Shown here piece after piece: positions 14,773-24,200 of a stretch of DNA of 64,000 nt. Location: NCBI GenBank assembly GCA_963792205.1, contig CAWBVI010000002.1, forward strand, positions 930,001 through 994,000, in the 5' to 3' direction. Source of the stretch: DATDAH01 sp963792205 (GTDB lineage: Bacteria; Actinomycetota; Acidimicrobiia; Acidimicrobiales; DATDAH01). Position 1 is the stretch's first letter. Each line of letters opens with the position of its first letter. The notes under the pieces are model-generated. The model was not told the DNA's origin, made no database searches, and was given only the letters and a program-made list of their open reading frames with translations. Position numbers and translations under genes: made by a program.

Positions 14773-15963
14773 ATGACGGTCGCTTTTCCCGCTGAAGATC
14801 CTGAGGTCGAGCCGCGGCCGTCGAAGGAGGAGGCGTGCCTCACCGCTCGCGCGTTCGCCAGCGCCAGCGCTCCGGCCGCGGGCCTGACGACGCTGCAGGA
14901 CATGGTGGTGCGGGGCCTCACCCAGGCCCTGACCGCCGACCTCGTCGAGCTCGGTGACCTCGCCCTGCTGGAGCCGATCGAGCCCGATGCGTTCGCCGAG
15001 GCGATCGCGCACCGGGGCCGGCTGTACCGCCTGCGTCGGGTGCAGACCATGGTCCTGCTCGAGCTCCTGCTCGATCCGCTGCCGGATGACGTGGTCGCCC
15101 GGGTCGAAGCCTTCGCCGAGGCGCTCGGCCTGGCCGAGGACTCGCGGGACATGCTCTCCGCCACCCGCCACCTCGCCGGCGGTGCCACCGAGCTGGCCCT
15201 GAGCGACTTCATGCGCAACGGCTACGAGACCATGCAGCTCGAGCGCCAAGGTGTGACCGACGGCGACGCCGGCGAGTACTGGGTGCCCGTGCACGACGAC
15301 GCCGCGCTGGTGGCCGAGTGGGCCGCCCTCGAGCAGTGCCCGGCGAGCTCGCTCGGGCGCAAGGTCTGGGAGTTCTACAAGGGCCGAGGGTTCAACTTCC
15401 CGGGGGCCCCGAACAGCGTCCCGCCTCGGCTGGCCCAGCACGACTTCGTCCACGTCCTGGCCGACTACGGGACCCGGGTCGAGTCCGAGATCGAGGTCTT
15501 CGCCCTCATCGCCCGGGCGGACGAGGACCCGCGGTCGTTCAGCCTCCTGGTCGCCGTCCTCGCCCTGTTCGAGGGGGGTTACCTCGAGCAGGGGCTCGGG
15601 GCCTTCCGGGCCGACGCCGACCACCTGAGCAAGGATCCGCTCGAGATGGGGGTGCGGCTGGGCAACGCCATCGCCCGGGGTGGCGAGGTGGCCTGGCGGT
15701 TCCACGAGCAGGACGGCATCGACCTCTTGGGGGTCGACTGGTTCGCCCGGGCGTCCGAGGACCTCGATGACCTCCGCGCCGAGTTCGGCTTCGTGGGCCC
15801 GGGGGCCAAGTCGCTCGAGGCGAAGGTCGCCGGATCGACCGGGCCGTTCCAGGCCGGGGGCATGACCGCAGCCCAGGTCCAGTGGGGCCGCGACATGGCC
15901 GAGGCCGAGGGCCGGCCCTACGAGTCCTACGGTGCCGCCCCGGCCGTCGCCGTGGACGACTGA
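14773..15963 (+). CDS. Coq4-like protein (HDxxH...E motif), unknown function
   Basis: 396-residue cytosolic protein. The central part has the Coq4 signature: LGRKVWEFYKGRGFNFPG, then HDFVH followed eleven residues later by Glu (HDxxH-x11-E), the zinc-like site of COQ4 family proteins. COQ4 acts in ubiquinone ring modification and assembly in eukaryotes and proteobacteria; an actinobacterium normally makes menaquinone, so the role here is unclear. The N-terminal 150 residues are helical (TerB-like in feel, not certain), and the C-terminus continues about 110 residues beyond the motif. It starts 3 bp after cysM and occupies the place of the rhomboid gene Rv1337 in the mycobacterial locus. Confidence 0.65.
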   Translation: MTVAFPAEDPEVEPRPSKEEACLTARAFASASAPAAGLTTLQDMVVRGLTQALTADLVELGDLALLEPIEPDAFAEAIAHRGRLYRLRRVQTMVLLELLLDPLPDDVVARVEAFAEALGLAEDSRDMLSATRHLAGGATELALSDFMRNGYETMQLERQGVTDGDAGEYWVPVHDDAALVAEWAALEQCPASSLGRKVWEFYKGRGFNFPGAPNSVPPRLAQHDFVHVLADYGTRVESEIEVFALIARADEDPRSFSLLVAVLALFEGGYLEQGLGAFRADADHLSKDPLEMGVRLGNAIARGGEVAWRFHEQDGIDLLGVDWFARASEDLDDLRAEFGFVGPGAKSLEAKVAGSTGPFQAGGMTAAQVQWGRDMAEAEGRPYESYGAAPAVAVDD

Positions 15964-16012
15964 GGCCGGTCGCCCGGCCGACGGCTGTCCCCGCCTGACC
16001 GACCGCGGTCCG

Positions 16013-16018
16013 TAGGCT
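16013..16018 (+). promoter_or_regulatory. Minus-10-like TAGGCT, leaderless layout
   Basis: TAGGCT lies 8 bases before GTG 16027 in a 63-bp gap, with no Shine-Dalgarno. It is the likely promoter of the murI-MBL-rph-rdgB operon. Confidence 0.5.
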
Positions 16019-16026
16019 CGGTCCCG

Positions 16027-16833
16027 GTGGACGAGCGGCCGATCGGGATGTTCGACAGCGGCTTCGGCGGGCTGACGGTCGCCCGGGCCACCATCGACCT
16101 CCTGCCGGCCGAGGACCTCGTCTACGTCGGCGACACCGGTCGTTACCCGTACGGCCCCCGGGCCCAGGACGAGGTCGCGGGCTTCGCCGAGCAGATCACC
16201 AAGTACCTCGTGGCCGAGCACGACGTGAAGGTCGTGGTCGTGGCCTGCAACACCGCGGCGGCGGCCGCGCTCGAGGACCTCCAGCGCGACACACCGGTCC
16301 CCGTGCTCGGCGTGATCGAGCCCGGTGTGCAGTCCCTGGTGGCGGCGACCCGCAACGGCCGGGTGGGGGTCGTCGGCACCGTCGGCACCATCGGCTCCGG
16401 CGCCTACCAGCGCGCCGTCGCCGACACCGGCGCAGCCGTCGAGCTGACGTGCGCCGCCTGTCCCGGCTTCGTCGAGTTCGTCGAGCGGGGCGAGGCCGAC
16501 AGCGACCAGGTCCACGTGCTGGCCGAGCGCCTCCTGGCCCCGGTCCGGGAGCACGGGGTCGACACCCTCCTGCTCGGGTGCACGCACTACCCCTACCTGG
16601 CCCGCACGATCGCCGACGTCATGGGCCGGGAGGTGGTGCTGGTGTCCTCGGCCGACGAGACCGCCTTCGCCCTCCGCCGGGTGCTGGCCGAGGTCGGCCT
16701 CGCCCGCGACGAGGAGGCCCGTCGGGGTGCGGCCCGCTTCGTGTCGTCGGGCGACGTGGGGAGCTTCGCCCGCATCGGGCAGCGCCTGCTGGGTCCTGAG
16801 CTGGTCGACGCCGAGGCCGTGACGTGGGGCTGA
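16027..16833 (+). CDS. murI: Glutamate racemase
   Basis: 268-residue cofactor-independent racemase that supplies D-glutamate for peptidoglycan. The N-terminal GMFDSGFGGLTV, the first catalytic cysteine C74 in VACNTAAA and the second C185 in LLGCTHYPYL are all present, as is the VGDTGRYPYG block, so it should be active. Length is normal. GTG start with TAGGCT 8 bases upstream. Its 3-prime end overlaps the metallo-beta-lactamase-fold gene by 10 bp. The order murI-MBL-rph-rdgB equals Rv1338-Rv1341 of Mycobacterium tuberculosis. Confidence 0.95.
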   Translation: MDERPIGMFDSGFGGLTVARATIDLLPAEDLVYVGDTGRYPYGPRAQDEVAGFAEQITKYLVAEHDVKVVVVACNTAAAAALEDLQRDTPVPVLGVIEPGVQSLVAATRNGRVGVVGTVGTIGSGAYQRAVADTGAAVELTCAACPGFVEFVERGEADSDQVHVLAERLLAPVREHGVDTLLLGCTHYPYLARTIADVMGREVVLVSSADETAFALRRVLAEVGLARDEEARRGAARFVSSGDVGSFARIGQRLLGPELVDAEAVTWG

Positions 16834-17561
16834 GCCTCACGGTCCTCGGCAGCAGCGGCACCTACGCCGCGCCGGACAACGCCTGCAGCGGCTACCTGCT
16901 GCGGACCGCGTCCACCACCGTGCTGCTGGACCTCGGTCCGGGGTCGCTGGCCAACGCCCAGCGCCACATCGACCTCGCGGACGTCGATGCGATCGTGCTG
17001 ACCCACGAGCACCCGGACCACTGGACCGACCTCCCGGTCGGGCGCAACGTCTACCGCTACGTGCTCGACCGGCAGGGGCTCCCGGTGTACGCCACCGCCG
17101 GCACCATCGCCCTGGCGTCGCCGTTCTGCCGCGACGCCACCTTCGCGTGGACGACGATCTCGGACGGGGCCGAGGTGACGATCGGTGACCTCGGCTTCCG
17201 CTTCAGCCGTACCGACCACCCCGTCGAGACCTTGGCGGTGTGGGTCGAGGCCGACGGCCACGCGCTCCTGTACTCGGCCGACACCGGTCCCGGCTGGTCG
17301 CCGGCGGTCTTCGAGGGCCGGCCCGACCTCGCCCTCATCGAGGCCACGTTCGAGCACGAGCACGACCTCCATCTCCACCTCACCGCGGCACAGGCGGGGG
17401 AGCGAGCAGGCGCGGTGGGCGCCCGGCGCCTGGTGCTGACCCACCTCCTGCCCGGCACCGACCCGGAGGGCCAGCGGGTCGCGGCCGAGGCGACGTACGG
17501 CGGGCCGGTCGAGGTCGCCCAGCCCGGGGTCACCTTCACCCTGGGGAGCGAGGCGGGCTAG
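16824..17561 (+). CDS. MBL-fold metallohydrolase (Rv1339-like)
   Basis: 245-residue metallo-beta-lactamase-fold hydrolase. Metal ligands are visible as HEHPDH (HxHxDH) near residue 59, His in FSRTDHPVETLAV, Asp in YSADTG and His in VLTHLLPG, the tRNase Z / phosphodiesterase-like layout. The orthologue by position, Rv1339, has been reported to hydrolyse cAMP; the same activity here is inference from synteny and motif. GTG 16824 lies inside murI (10-bp overlap), giving translational coupling; rph begins 11 bp after its stop. Confidence 0.88.
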   Translation: MGLSLTVLGSSGTYAAPDNACSGYLLRTASTTVLLDLGPGSLANAQRHIDLADVDAIVLTHEHPDHWTDLPVGRNVYRYVLDRQGLPVYATAGTIALASPFCRDATFAWTTISDGAEVTIGDLGFRFSRTDHPVETLAVWVEADGHALLYSADTGPGWSPAVFEGRPDLALIEATFEHEHDLHLHLTAAQAGERAGAVGARRLVLTHLLPGTDPEGQRVAAEATYGGPVEVAQPGVTFTLGSEAG

Positions 17562-17572
17562 ACACGGCCTCC

Positions 17573-18322
17573 ATGACGACCTCCTCGCCCCGCCCCGACG
17601 GCCGCGGGCCTGACGAGCTGCGCCCCGTCCGCTTCGAGCGGGACTTCACCGACATGGCCGACGGCTCGGTCCTGATCTCCTTCGGGCGGACCCGGGTGCT
17701 CTGCACGGCCTCGGTGGACGACGACGTGCCCCGCTGGATGCGGGGGAGCGGCAAGGGGTGGGTGACCGCCGAGTACTCGATGCTCCCCGGTTCCTCGCCG
17801 GAGCGCATCCGCCGCGAGGTGAAGGACGGCAAGCCTTCCGGACGGACCCAGGAGATCCAGCGGCTCATCGGCCGCTCGCTGCGCTCGGTCTGCGACATGG
17901 TCGTGCTGGGCGAGCGATCGGTCACCGTCGACTGCGACGTCCTGCAGGCCGACGGCGGGACCCGGACGGCGTCGATCTCGGGGGGCTACGTCGCCCTCCA
18001 CGACGCCCTCACCCGCCTCGTCGCCAAGGGCGAGCTGGCCGCGCACCCGCTGCAGGAGAACTGCGCCGCGGTCTCGGTCGGCATCGTGGGGGGCCTGCCG
18101 GTGCTCGACCTGCCCTACGTCGAGGACTCGACGGCCGAAGTGGACATGAACGTGGTGATGACCGCCAGCGGGCGCTTCGTCGAGGTGCAGGGGACCGCCG
18201 AGGGCCTGGCCTTCACCCGGGGCGAGCTCGACGAGCTCCTGGACCTGGGGGCGGCGGGCATCGGGCGGATCATCGAGCTACAGGATGAGGCCTTGGCCGA
18301 GCCGCCCGGCCCCCGGCGGTGA
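17573..18322 (+). CDS. rph: Ribonuclease PH
   Basis: 249-residue phosphorolytic 3-prime to 5-prime exoribonuclease that trims tRNA 3-prime ends. Landmarks: RPVRFERDFTDMADGSVLISFGRTRVLC at the N-terminus, GWVTAEYSMLPGSS, RTQEIQRLIGRSLRSV (basic RNA/phosphate-binding helix), DCDVLQADGGTRTASISG and DSTAEVDMNVVMT with active-site acidic residues. Complete and of normal length. The stop overlaps the GTG of rdgB by four bases. It is relevant to this window because most tRNA genes here do not encode CCA and so need 3-prime processing. Confidence 0.95.
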   Translation: MTTSSPRPDGRGPDELRPVRFERDFTDMADGSVLISFGRTRVLCTASVDDDVPRWMRGSGKGWVTAEYSMLPGSSPERIRREVKDGKPSGRTQEIQRLIGRSLRSVCDMVVLGERSVTVDCDVLQADGGTRTASISGGYVALHDALTRLVAKGELAAHPLQENCAAVSVGIVGGLPVLDLPYVEDSTAEVDMNVVMTASGRFVEVQGTAEGLAFTRGELDELLDLGAAGIGRIIELQDEALAEPPGPRR

Positions 18323-18910
18323 CGCCCACCTTCGTCCTGGCCTCCGCCAACCCCGACAAGGTCGCCGAGATCGCGGCCATCCTCGGCGACGCGCATCGTG
18401 CTCCGGCCGCGCCCCGCCGAGCTCCCCGACGTGGTCGAGGACGCCGACACCCTCGAGGGCAACGCCCGGCTCAAAGCGGTCGCGGTGGGGCAGGCCGTGG
18501 GCGAGCCCGCCGTCGCCGACGACACCGGGCTCGAGGTCGACGCCCTCGACGGTGCTCCCGGCGTGTACACGGCTCGCTTCGCCGGGGAGGGAGCGACCTA
18601 CGCCGACAACGTGGCCAAGCTGCTGGCCGAGCTCGACGGCGTATCGGCCGAGCTGCGGGGGGCCCGCTTCCGCACCGTGGCGCTGGCCTGGTTCCCCGAC
18701 GGCACCGAGGTGGTGGCCGAGGGCGTGGTCGACGGGGCCATCAGCACCGAGGCCCGCGGTGCGGGCGGCTTCGGCTACGACCCGGTCTTCATCCCGGCGG
18801 AGGGTGACGGCCGGACCTTCGCCGAGATGACCCCCGAGGAGAAGCACGCCGTCTCCCACCGCGGCCGCGCCTTCCGCGCCCTCGCCGCGCTCCTGGCCAC
18901 TCACCAGTAG
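18319..18910 (+). pseudogene. rdgB: RdgB/HAM1 NTP pyrophosphatase gene interrupted by a frameshift
   Basis: The product would clear dITP/XTP from the nucleotide pool. The start (GTG 18319, overlapping the rph stop) reads TPTFVLASANPDKVAEIAAILGDA with the family SxNxxK motif. The homologous reading then continues in the next frame from about 18394: IVLRPRPAELPDVVEDADTLEGNARLKA, ADDTGLEVDAL, GAPGVYTARFAG, GGFGYDPVF, SHRGRAF to the stop at 18910. One extra base (or two missing) in GACGCGCATCG at 18388-18398 explains it. The downstream part keeps every motif, so the lesion is recent or a sequencing/assembly error. A GTG at 18398 could start a truncated form lacking the SxNxxK motif. Confidence 0.85.
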
Positions 18911-19896
18911 CGGAGGTCGACGGGCCACTCGTCGACGACTTCGTCCCCCCGGAAGAGGTGGTAGCGCTCGTGGAGGGCGATGGTGGGGTCGCAGTGGGAC
19001 GGGGTCACGCGGATGCGGTCGCCCACCTTCGGCTGCCGACCGTCCTGCGGGAGGAACGTGAGGTGCTCGTCGGAGAGGTAGAGCACCTCGGCCCCGTCGA
19101 GCTTCGGGTTGCCATGGTCGACCGAGAGCGCCTTGAGCCCGGCGTCGGCGACCGCCGCACCCGGAGAGGCGGAGATGACCGTGGCCTCGACGAACAGGGC
19201 CTGGCGAAACGGCAGGTCGAGGGCGGCGTAGGCCGAGTCCATGACGAGGAAACTGCCCGCCTGCAGCTCGGTCACCGTGGCGTTCAGGTCCCAGGTGCCG
19301 GTCCCGCCACCGGAGATCACCGCCCCCCCGACGAGCTCATGGGCCTGCCGGGCGCGAGCCATGGCGCCTTCGGTCAGCCGGGACCGCTCGGCCCGGTCGG
19401 GGACGAGCACGGCGTGGGCCTCGTACGCCATGACGCCGCGGACCTCCAGGCCGCCGGCCCGGGCCCGGTCTGCCAGCCTCCCGGCGTCCTCGGGTTCGCA
19501 CCCGCAGCGGAAGCCCACGTTCACGTCGATCAGCACCTCGGGCACGCCGCCGGCCGCGGCCGCGTCCACGGTCTCGTCCGAGTCCACCGCCACCGTGACC
19601 CGTGCTCCCGCGCGGGCGACTGCGCCGAGCCGTGTCGCGTCCACCACTTCGTTGGCCAGCAGCAGGTCGTCGCCGAGTCCGGCTGCGGCCAGTCCCTCGA
19701 CCTCCCGCACCGTGGCGCAGGTGAAGCCCCGGTGCCCGGCGTCGGCCAGGTGCCGGGCGAACGCCGTCGACTTGAAGAGCTTGGCGTGCGGTCGCAGCCG
19801 GTCGCCCGGCCACGCCCCGCCCATCGTGGTGAGGTTGTGGGCCAGCGCGTCCACGTCGAGCAGCAGCGCCGGCGTGGGCAACGCCGCGACCTCCAT
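18901..19896 (-). CDS. Alanine racemase N-domain / D-threonine aldolase-like PLP enzyme
   Basis: 331-residue fold-type III PLP enzyme. TPALLLDVDALAHNL begins the barrel, the PLP lysine is in LRPHAKLFKST, RGVMAYEAHA and ISGGGTGTWDL are the phosphate-binding side, and a C-terminal domain holds SVDHGNPKLDGAE, LSDEHLTF and PSHCDPTIALHE, where His and Cys bind a divalent metal in D-threonine aldolase and D-serine dehydratase. So a metal-dependent D-amino-acid lyase is likelier than a racemase. ATG 19896 is fixed by the family N-terminus and lies only 4 bases after the last base of tRNA-Leu, leaving no room for a promoter or Shine-Dalgarno. The 3-prime end overlaps that of rdgB by 10 bp. Confidence 0.83.
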   Translation of the reverse strand: MEVAALPTPALLLDVDALAHNLTTMGGAWPGDRLRPHAKLFKSTAFARHLADAGHRGFTCATVREVEGLAAAGLGDDLLLANEVVDATRLGAVARAGARVTVAVDSDETVDAAAAGGVPEVLIDVNVGFRCGCEPEDAGRLADRARAGGLEVRGVMAYEAHAVLVPDRAERSRLTEGAMARARQAHELVGGAVISGGGTGTWDLNATVTELQAGSFLVMDSAYAALDLPFRQALFVEATVISASPGAAVADAGLKALSVDHGNPKLDGAEVLYLSDEHLTFLPQDGRQPKVGDRIRVTPSHCDPTIALHERYHLFRGDEVVDEWPVDLRYW

Positions 19897-19900
19897 CGGG

Positions 19901-19985
19901 TGCGGGCGAGAGGACTCGAACCTCCAAGGGCCAGGGGCCCACCGGGACCTAAACCCGGCGCGTCTGCCAGTTCCGCCACACCCGC
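19901..19985 (-). tRNA. tRNA-Leu (anticodon TAG)
   Basis: 85-nt class II tRNA with a long variable arm. Acceptor GCGGGTG pairs with CGCCCGC (one T-G). The anticodon stem CCGGG/CCCGG closes the loop TTTAGGT, giving anticodon TAG at 19951-19949. The T arm GGTTCGAGTCC is standard. The discriminator is A at 19901; CCA is not encoded (CCC follows). The next gene on the same strand starts 4 bases after it. Confidence 0.95.
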
Positions 19986-20003
19986 GTGGCAACCGAGGGA
20001 CCA

Positions 20004-20013
20004 ACGGTACCCT
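20004..20013. promoter_or_regulatory. Overlapping divergent minus-10 hexamers of tRNA-Leu and clpP
   Basis: Plus strand TACCCT (20008-20013) is 8 bases before the clpP ATG 20022. Minus strand TACCGT (20009-20004) lies 18 bases before the tRNA-Leu 5-prime end. Both share bases 20008-20009 in the palindrome GGTACC. The two genes are only 36 bp apart and no other candidate is visible. Confidence 0.45.
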
Positions 20014-20021
20014 CGCCCTCC

Positions 20022-20627
<606 letters not shown>

Positions 20628-20630
20628 CCC

Positions 20631-21167
20631 TCACTCCGGCGGCAGGGTCGTCGGGGGCGCGGTGGTGGGGGCCACCGTGGTGGGAGGCACCGTGGTGGGC
20701 GGCACGGTCGTGGCCGGGACGGTCGTCGTGGGCACCGAGGCGGCGTTGATGGCCGCCAGGTCGATGCCGCACTCGTCGAGGGCGTAGCCGGCCACCGCCT
20801 CCTGGGCCGCGGCGATCTCCTCCGGGTCCAGCTCCAGGGCCTCGATCTGGGCGGCGGCCTCGGGGTCGGCGAGGTCGACCTCGTCGAGGACCTCGGTGAC
20901 CGCCCTGAAGGACTCGTCGAGCAGCCGGACCTCGGCCGCGATGGCCGCGGGGGCGGCGTCGGACAGGCGGTCCATGGCGGCCTGAGTGTCCTCCGGGCTC
21001 ACCGGCTGGAGCGGGTCGAAGACCGTCAGGTCCGCCTCGACCGCGGCCCGCAGCTCCGCGCAGAAGGCGTCCCGGCTCCCCGTGGCGTCGGCCGGGTCGC
21101 CGTCGTCCGAGCAGCCGGCCACGACGCCGAGGCCGACCACGAGGAGGGCGAGCCGCCGGCACCACAC
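20631..21167 (-). CDS. Lipoprotein with Thr/Pro-rich C-terminus, unknown function
   Basis: 178-residue predicted lipoprotein. GTG start, CRR, a hydrophobic core LALLVVGLGVVAGC with lipobox VAGC and the lipid cysteine near residue 17. The mature helical domain (about residues 30-140) has two cysteines (AFCAEL and DECGID) that may pair; it resembles many unclassified actinobacterial lipoproteins. The last 35 residues are a low-complexity TTVPPTTV repeat, probably a wall-spanning linker. GTG 21167 is preceded by GATACT (21180-21175) at 7 bases. Divergent from the addB-like gene; convergent with clpP at 3 bp. Confidence 0.72.
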   Translation of the reverse strand: MWCRRLALLVVGLGVVAGCSDDGDPADATGSRDAFCAELRAAVEADLTVFDPLQPVSPEDTQAAMDRLSDAAPAAIAAEVRLLDESFRAVTEVLDEVDLADPEAAAQIEALELDPEEIAAAQEAVAGYALDECGIDLAAINAASVPTTTVPATTVPPTTVPPTTVAPTTAPPTTLPPE

Positions 21168-21218
21168 CGGTCCGAGTATCCCCGATCGACGTCTCCCGGC
21201 AGTGTCACTAGGGATCGG

Positions 21219-21224
21219 TAACGT
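21219..21224 (+). promoter_or_regulatory. Minus-10-like TAACGT, leaderless layout
   Basis: TAACGT lies 7 bases before ATG 21232 with no Shine-Dalgarno. It is the probable promoter of the addB-addA-like pair. The divergent lipoprotein gene has GATACT at 21180-21175. Confidence 0.45.
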
Positions 21225-21231
21225 CCGAGGC

Positions 21232-24200
21232 ATGGCGCGGCTGGTGGTGACCCCGTTCGGTCGGCCGGCGGTCGAGGCGCTGGCGGCGGTGGTCGCCGAC
21301 GCCCAGGGCGACGATCCGCTGGCGCCGGTCACGGTGGTGGTGCCGTCGGCGCCGGCCGGGGTGGCGGTGCGCCGGGCCCTCGGCCGCCGCTCCGGGACGG
21401 GCCTCGCCAACGTGCGCACCCTCGCCCTCCCGCAGCTGGCCGACCTGCTCGCCTCGTCCGCCTCGGCCGACGGCGACCACGGTCCGCTGACCCGCACCCG
21501 GGCGGCGGCCGCCATCCGGGCCGGCTTCGCCGATGCCCTGCCCCCGCTCTCCCGGGTACCCCCGTCCGCCGCGGTCGAGGAGGCCGTGTGGCAGACCTTC
21601 GCCCGTCTGCGGGAGACCTCCGACGCCGAGCTGCGCACGCTCGAGCGGGGGAGCGAGCGGGCCCGGGCCGTGGTCGACCGGTACCGCGACCATCGCGAGC
21701 GGGTCGCCGGGCTGATCGACCGCCACGACGTCCTCGTCCAGGCCGCGGCCGCCGTCCGGGCGGGCGAGCCCGCGGTCCACGGCCTGGGCCCGGTGCTGGT
21801 CCACCTGCCCCGCCGCTTGGGGCGCTCGGACCTGGCGCTGATCGAGGCCCTCGACGCCCGGGTGCCGCTCACCGTCGTCCTCGGCGTGACCGGCGACGTC
21901 GACGGCGATCGACCGCTGCAGCGCCTCCTCACCCAGCTGGCCACCGTCGTCGAGCCGCCGGCGGCCGGACTCCCGCCGGTCCCGCCCCCGGCGCCGGCCC
22001 GTGTGGTCCTGGCGCCCGATCCCGACGAGGAAGCCCGCGAGGCGGTCCGGGCGGTGCTCGCCCACCTGGAGGCCGGCGCCGTCGACCTCGATCGCATCGC
22101 CGTGGTCTCCCGGGTCGAGTCGCCCTATCGCCTGCTGCTCCACGAGCACCTGCGCGCGGCCGGCCTCGAGCACCACGTCGACCTGCCCTGGTCCGTGGCC
22201 CAGAGCCTCCCGGGCCGGGTGCTGCTCGGCCTGCTCGACCTGCCCGATCACGGCTTCCGGAGGGTCGACGTCGCCCGGTGGTTGCGGTCGGGCCCGCTGC
22301 GATGGCGTGATCGTCCCGTCCCGGCCTCGCGGTGGGACCGGGTCGCGCGGCGGGCCGGGGTCGTCCAGGGCCTCGACCAGTGGCGGGACCGCCTCGACCG
22401 CCGGCGAGAAGAGCTGGCCGAGCGGGCTGCCTCGTACCCGGACGAGGCCGAGAACTGGGAACGCCGTCAGGCCGAGGTCGACGAGGTGCAGGCCTTCGTG
22501 GGCGAGCTCGGCGAGCAGCTCCCCGACGGTCGCCGTCAGCGCTGGGCGGCGTGGGCCACCTGGGCCCGGGAGGCCCTCGACGGCCTCCTCCTGGTCGACG
22601 GCTTGCCCGTCGGCTGGCCGGAGGACGACGAAGCCGACCTGCGGGCCGTGCACGCCGCCCTCGCCGCGGTCGGCGAGCTGGACGACGTCGAGGGTCCCCC
22701 CGACGCCGCCCGCCTCCGGCGGGTCCTGGCCGATGAGCTGGGCCGGCAGCGCCGGCGGGTCGGCCGGCTGGGCCGGGGTGTGCAGGTCGGCGACCTCGAA
22801 GCCGTCTACGGCCTCGACCTCGACCTCGTCGTCATCGTGGGCATGGCCGAGGGCTGGCACCCGCCCCGCCGGCGGGATGATCCCCTGCTCCCCGAGCAGG
22901 AGCTGGCCGAGGCCGGGCTGGCCGAGGCGCTCGGCCGGCCCGACCGCAGCGACGACCGGCGCGACCACCTCGTGGCCCGTGCCGCCGGCGCCGACGTCGT
23001 CCTCACCGCCCCCCGGAGCGACCCCCGCGGCCAGCGGGAGCTGCAGCCGGCCCGCTGGCTGATCGAGGAGCTCGCTGAAAGAGCCGGACGACGGATCGAC
23101 GTCGCGGACGTGGCCACCCTCGACGCGCCGTGGTTGCGGCGATCCCCGTCCTTCGAGGACGCGACCCGCACCGCCACCACGGCCATCGACCCCGGTGAGC
23201 GTGACCTCACCGCGCTCCTGCGCTCGACCCCGGTGGGGTCACCCGCGCTGGCCCATCATCCGGCGGTCCTGGCCGACGCCCGCCTGGCTCGGGGTCTGGA
23301 CGCGGTCACGGCCCGGCGTGACCGCCGGTACGGCGAGTGGACGGGGCAGGTCGGCCCCCGCGACGAGCTGCGCTTCCACGACGAAGCGTCGCCTTCGGCC
23401 ACCCGACTCGAACGGTTCGCCCTGTGCCCCTTCCAGTACCTGCTCGACTCGGTGCTGCGGGTCCACGCCCACGAGGACCCGGTCGACGTCGAGGGCATCA
23501 CCCCCCGTGACCGGGGCTCGCTGGTGCACCAGGTGCTGGAGACCTTCGTCGCCGAGCAGCTCGGCCGGGCCCCCGACGCCCCGTGGACCGAAGCTGACCA
23601 CCAACGGCTGGAGGCGATCCTCGACGAGGTCGGCGAGCAGTACCGGGCCCGGGGCATGACCGGTCGGGACCTGGGCTGGGAGCTGGAGTCGGCGGCCATC
23701 CGCCGGTGGCTGGGTGCCGCCCTCGACCGGGACGACGACGAGCGGGCGAGCCGCGCCGTCGCTCCCGCTGCGGTCGAGCTCCTGTTCGGCGACGACGAGG
23801 GCACCCACCCGCCGGCGGAGGTCGGCCTGCCCGACGGTCGGCGGCTCCGCTTCCGCGGCATGGTCGACCGGATCGACCGGGCCGCGGACGGCTCGCTCCT
23901 CGTGATCGACTACAAGACCGGCAAGGGGACCTCGTACCGCCCCGTGGACGAGGACCGCCTCGACCGGGGTCGGCGCCTCCAGCTCCCGATCTACGCCGAC
24001 GCCGCTCGCCGGGCGTTCCCGGGCGAGGGTGGCGAGGTGCCGGCCGTCGACGCCTACTACTGGTTCGTCGAGGAATCCGGCCGCAAGGCGTGGCGGGGCG
24101 GCGCGGTCGACGATGAGGTGCAGGACCGGTTCGAATCGGTCGTGGGCACCGTCGTGGACGGGATCGAGGCGGGGGAGTTCCCGGCCAACCCCGGCGAGGA

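Noticed and set aside
13798..16587. Long open frame on the minus strand through cysM, the Coq4-like gene and murI
   Set aside because: Antisense shadow of three well-supported genes; no domain and no start signal.
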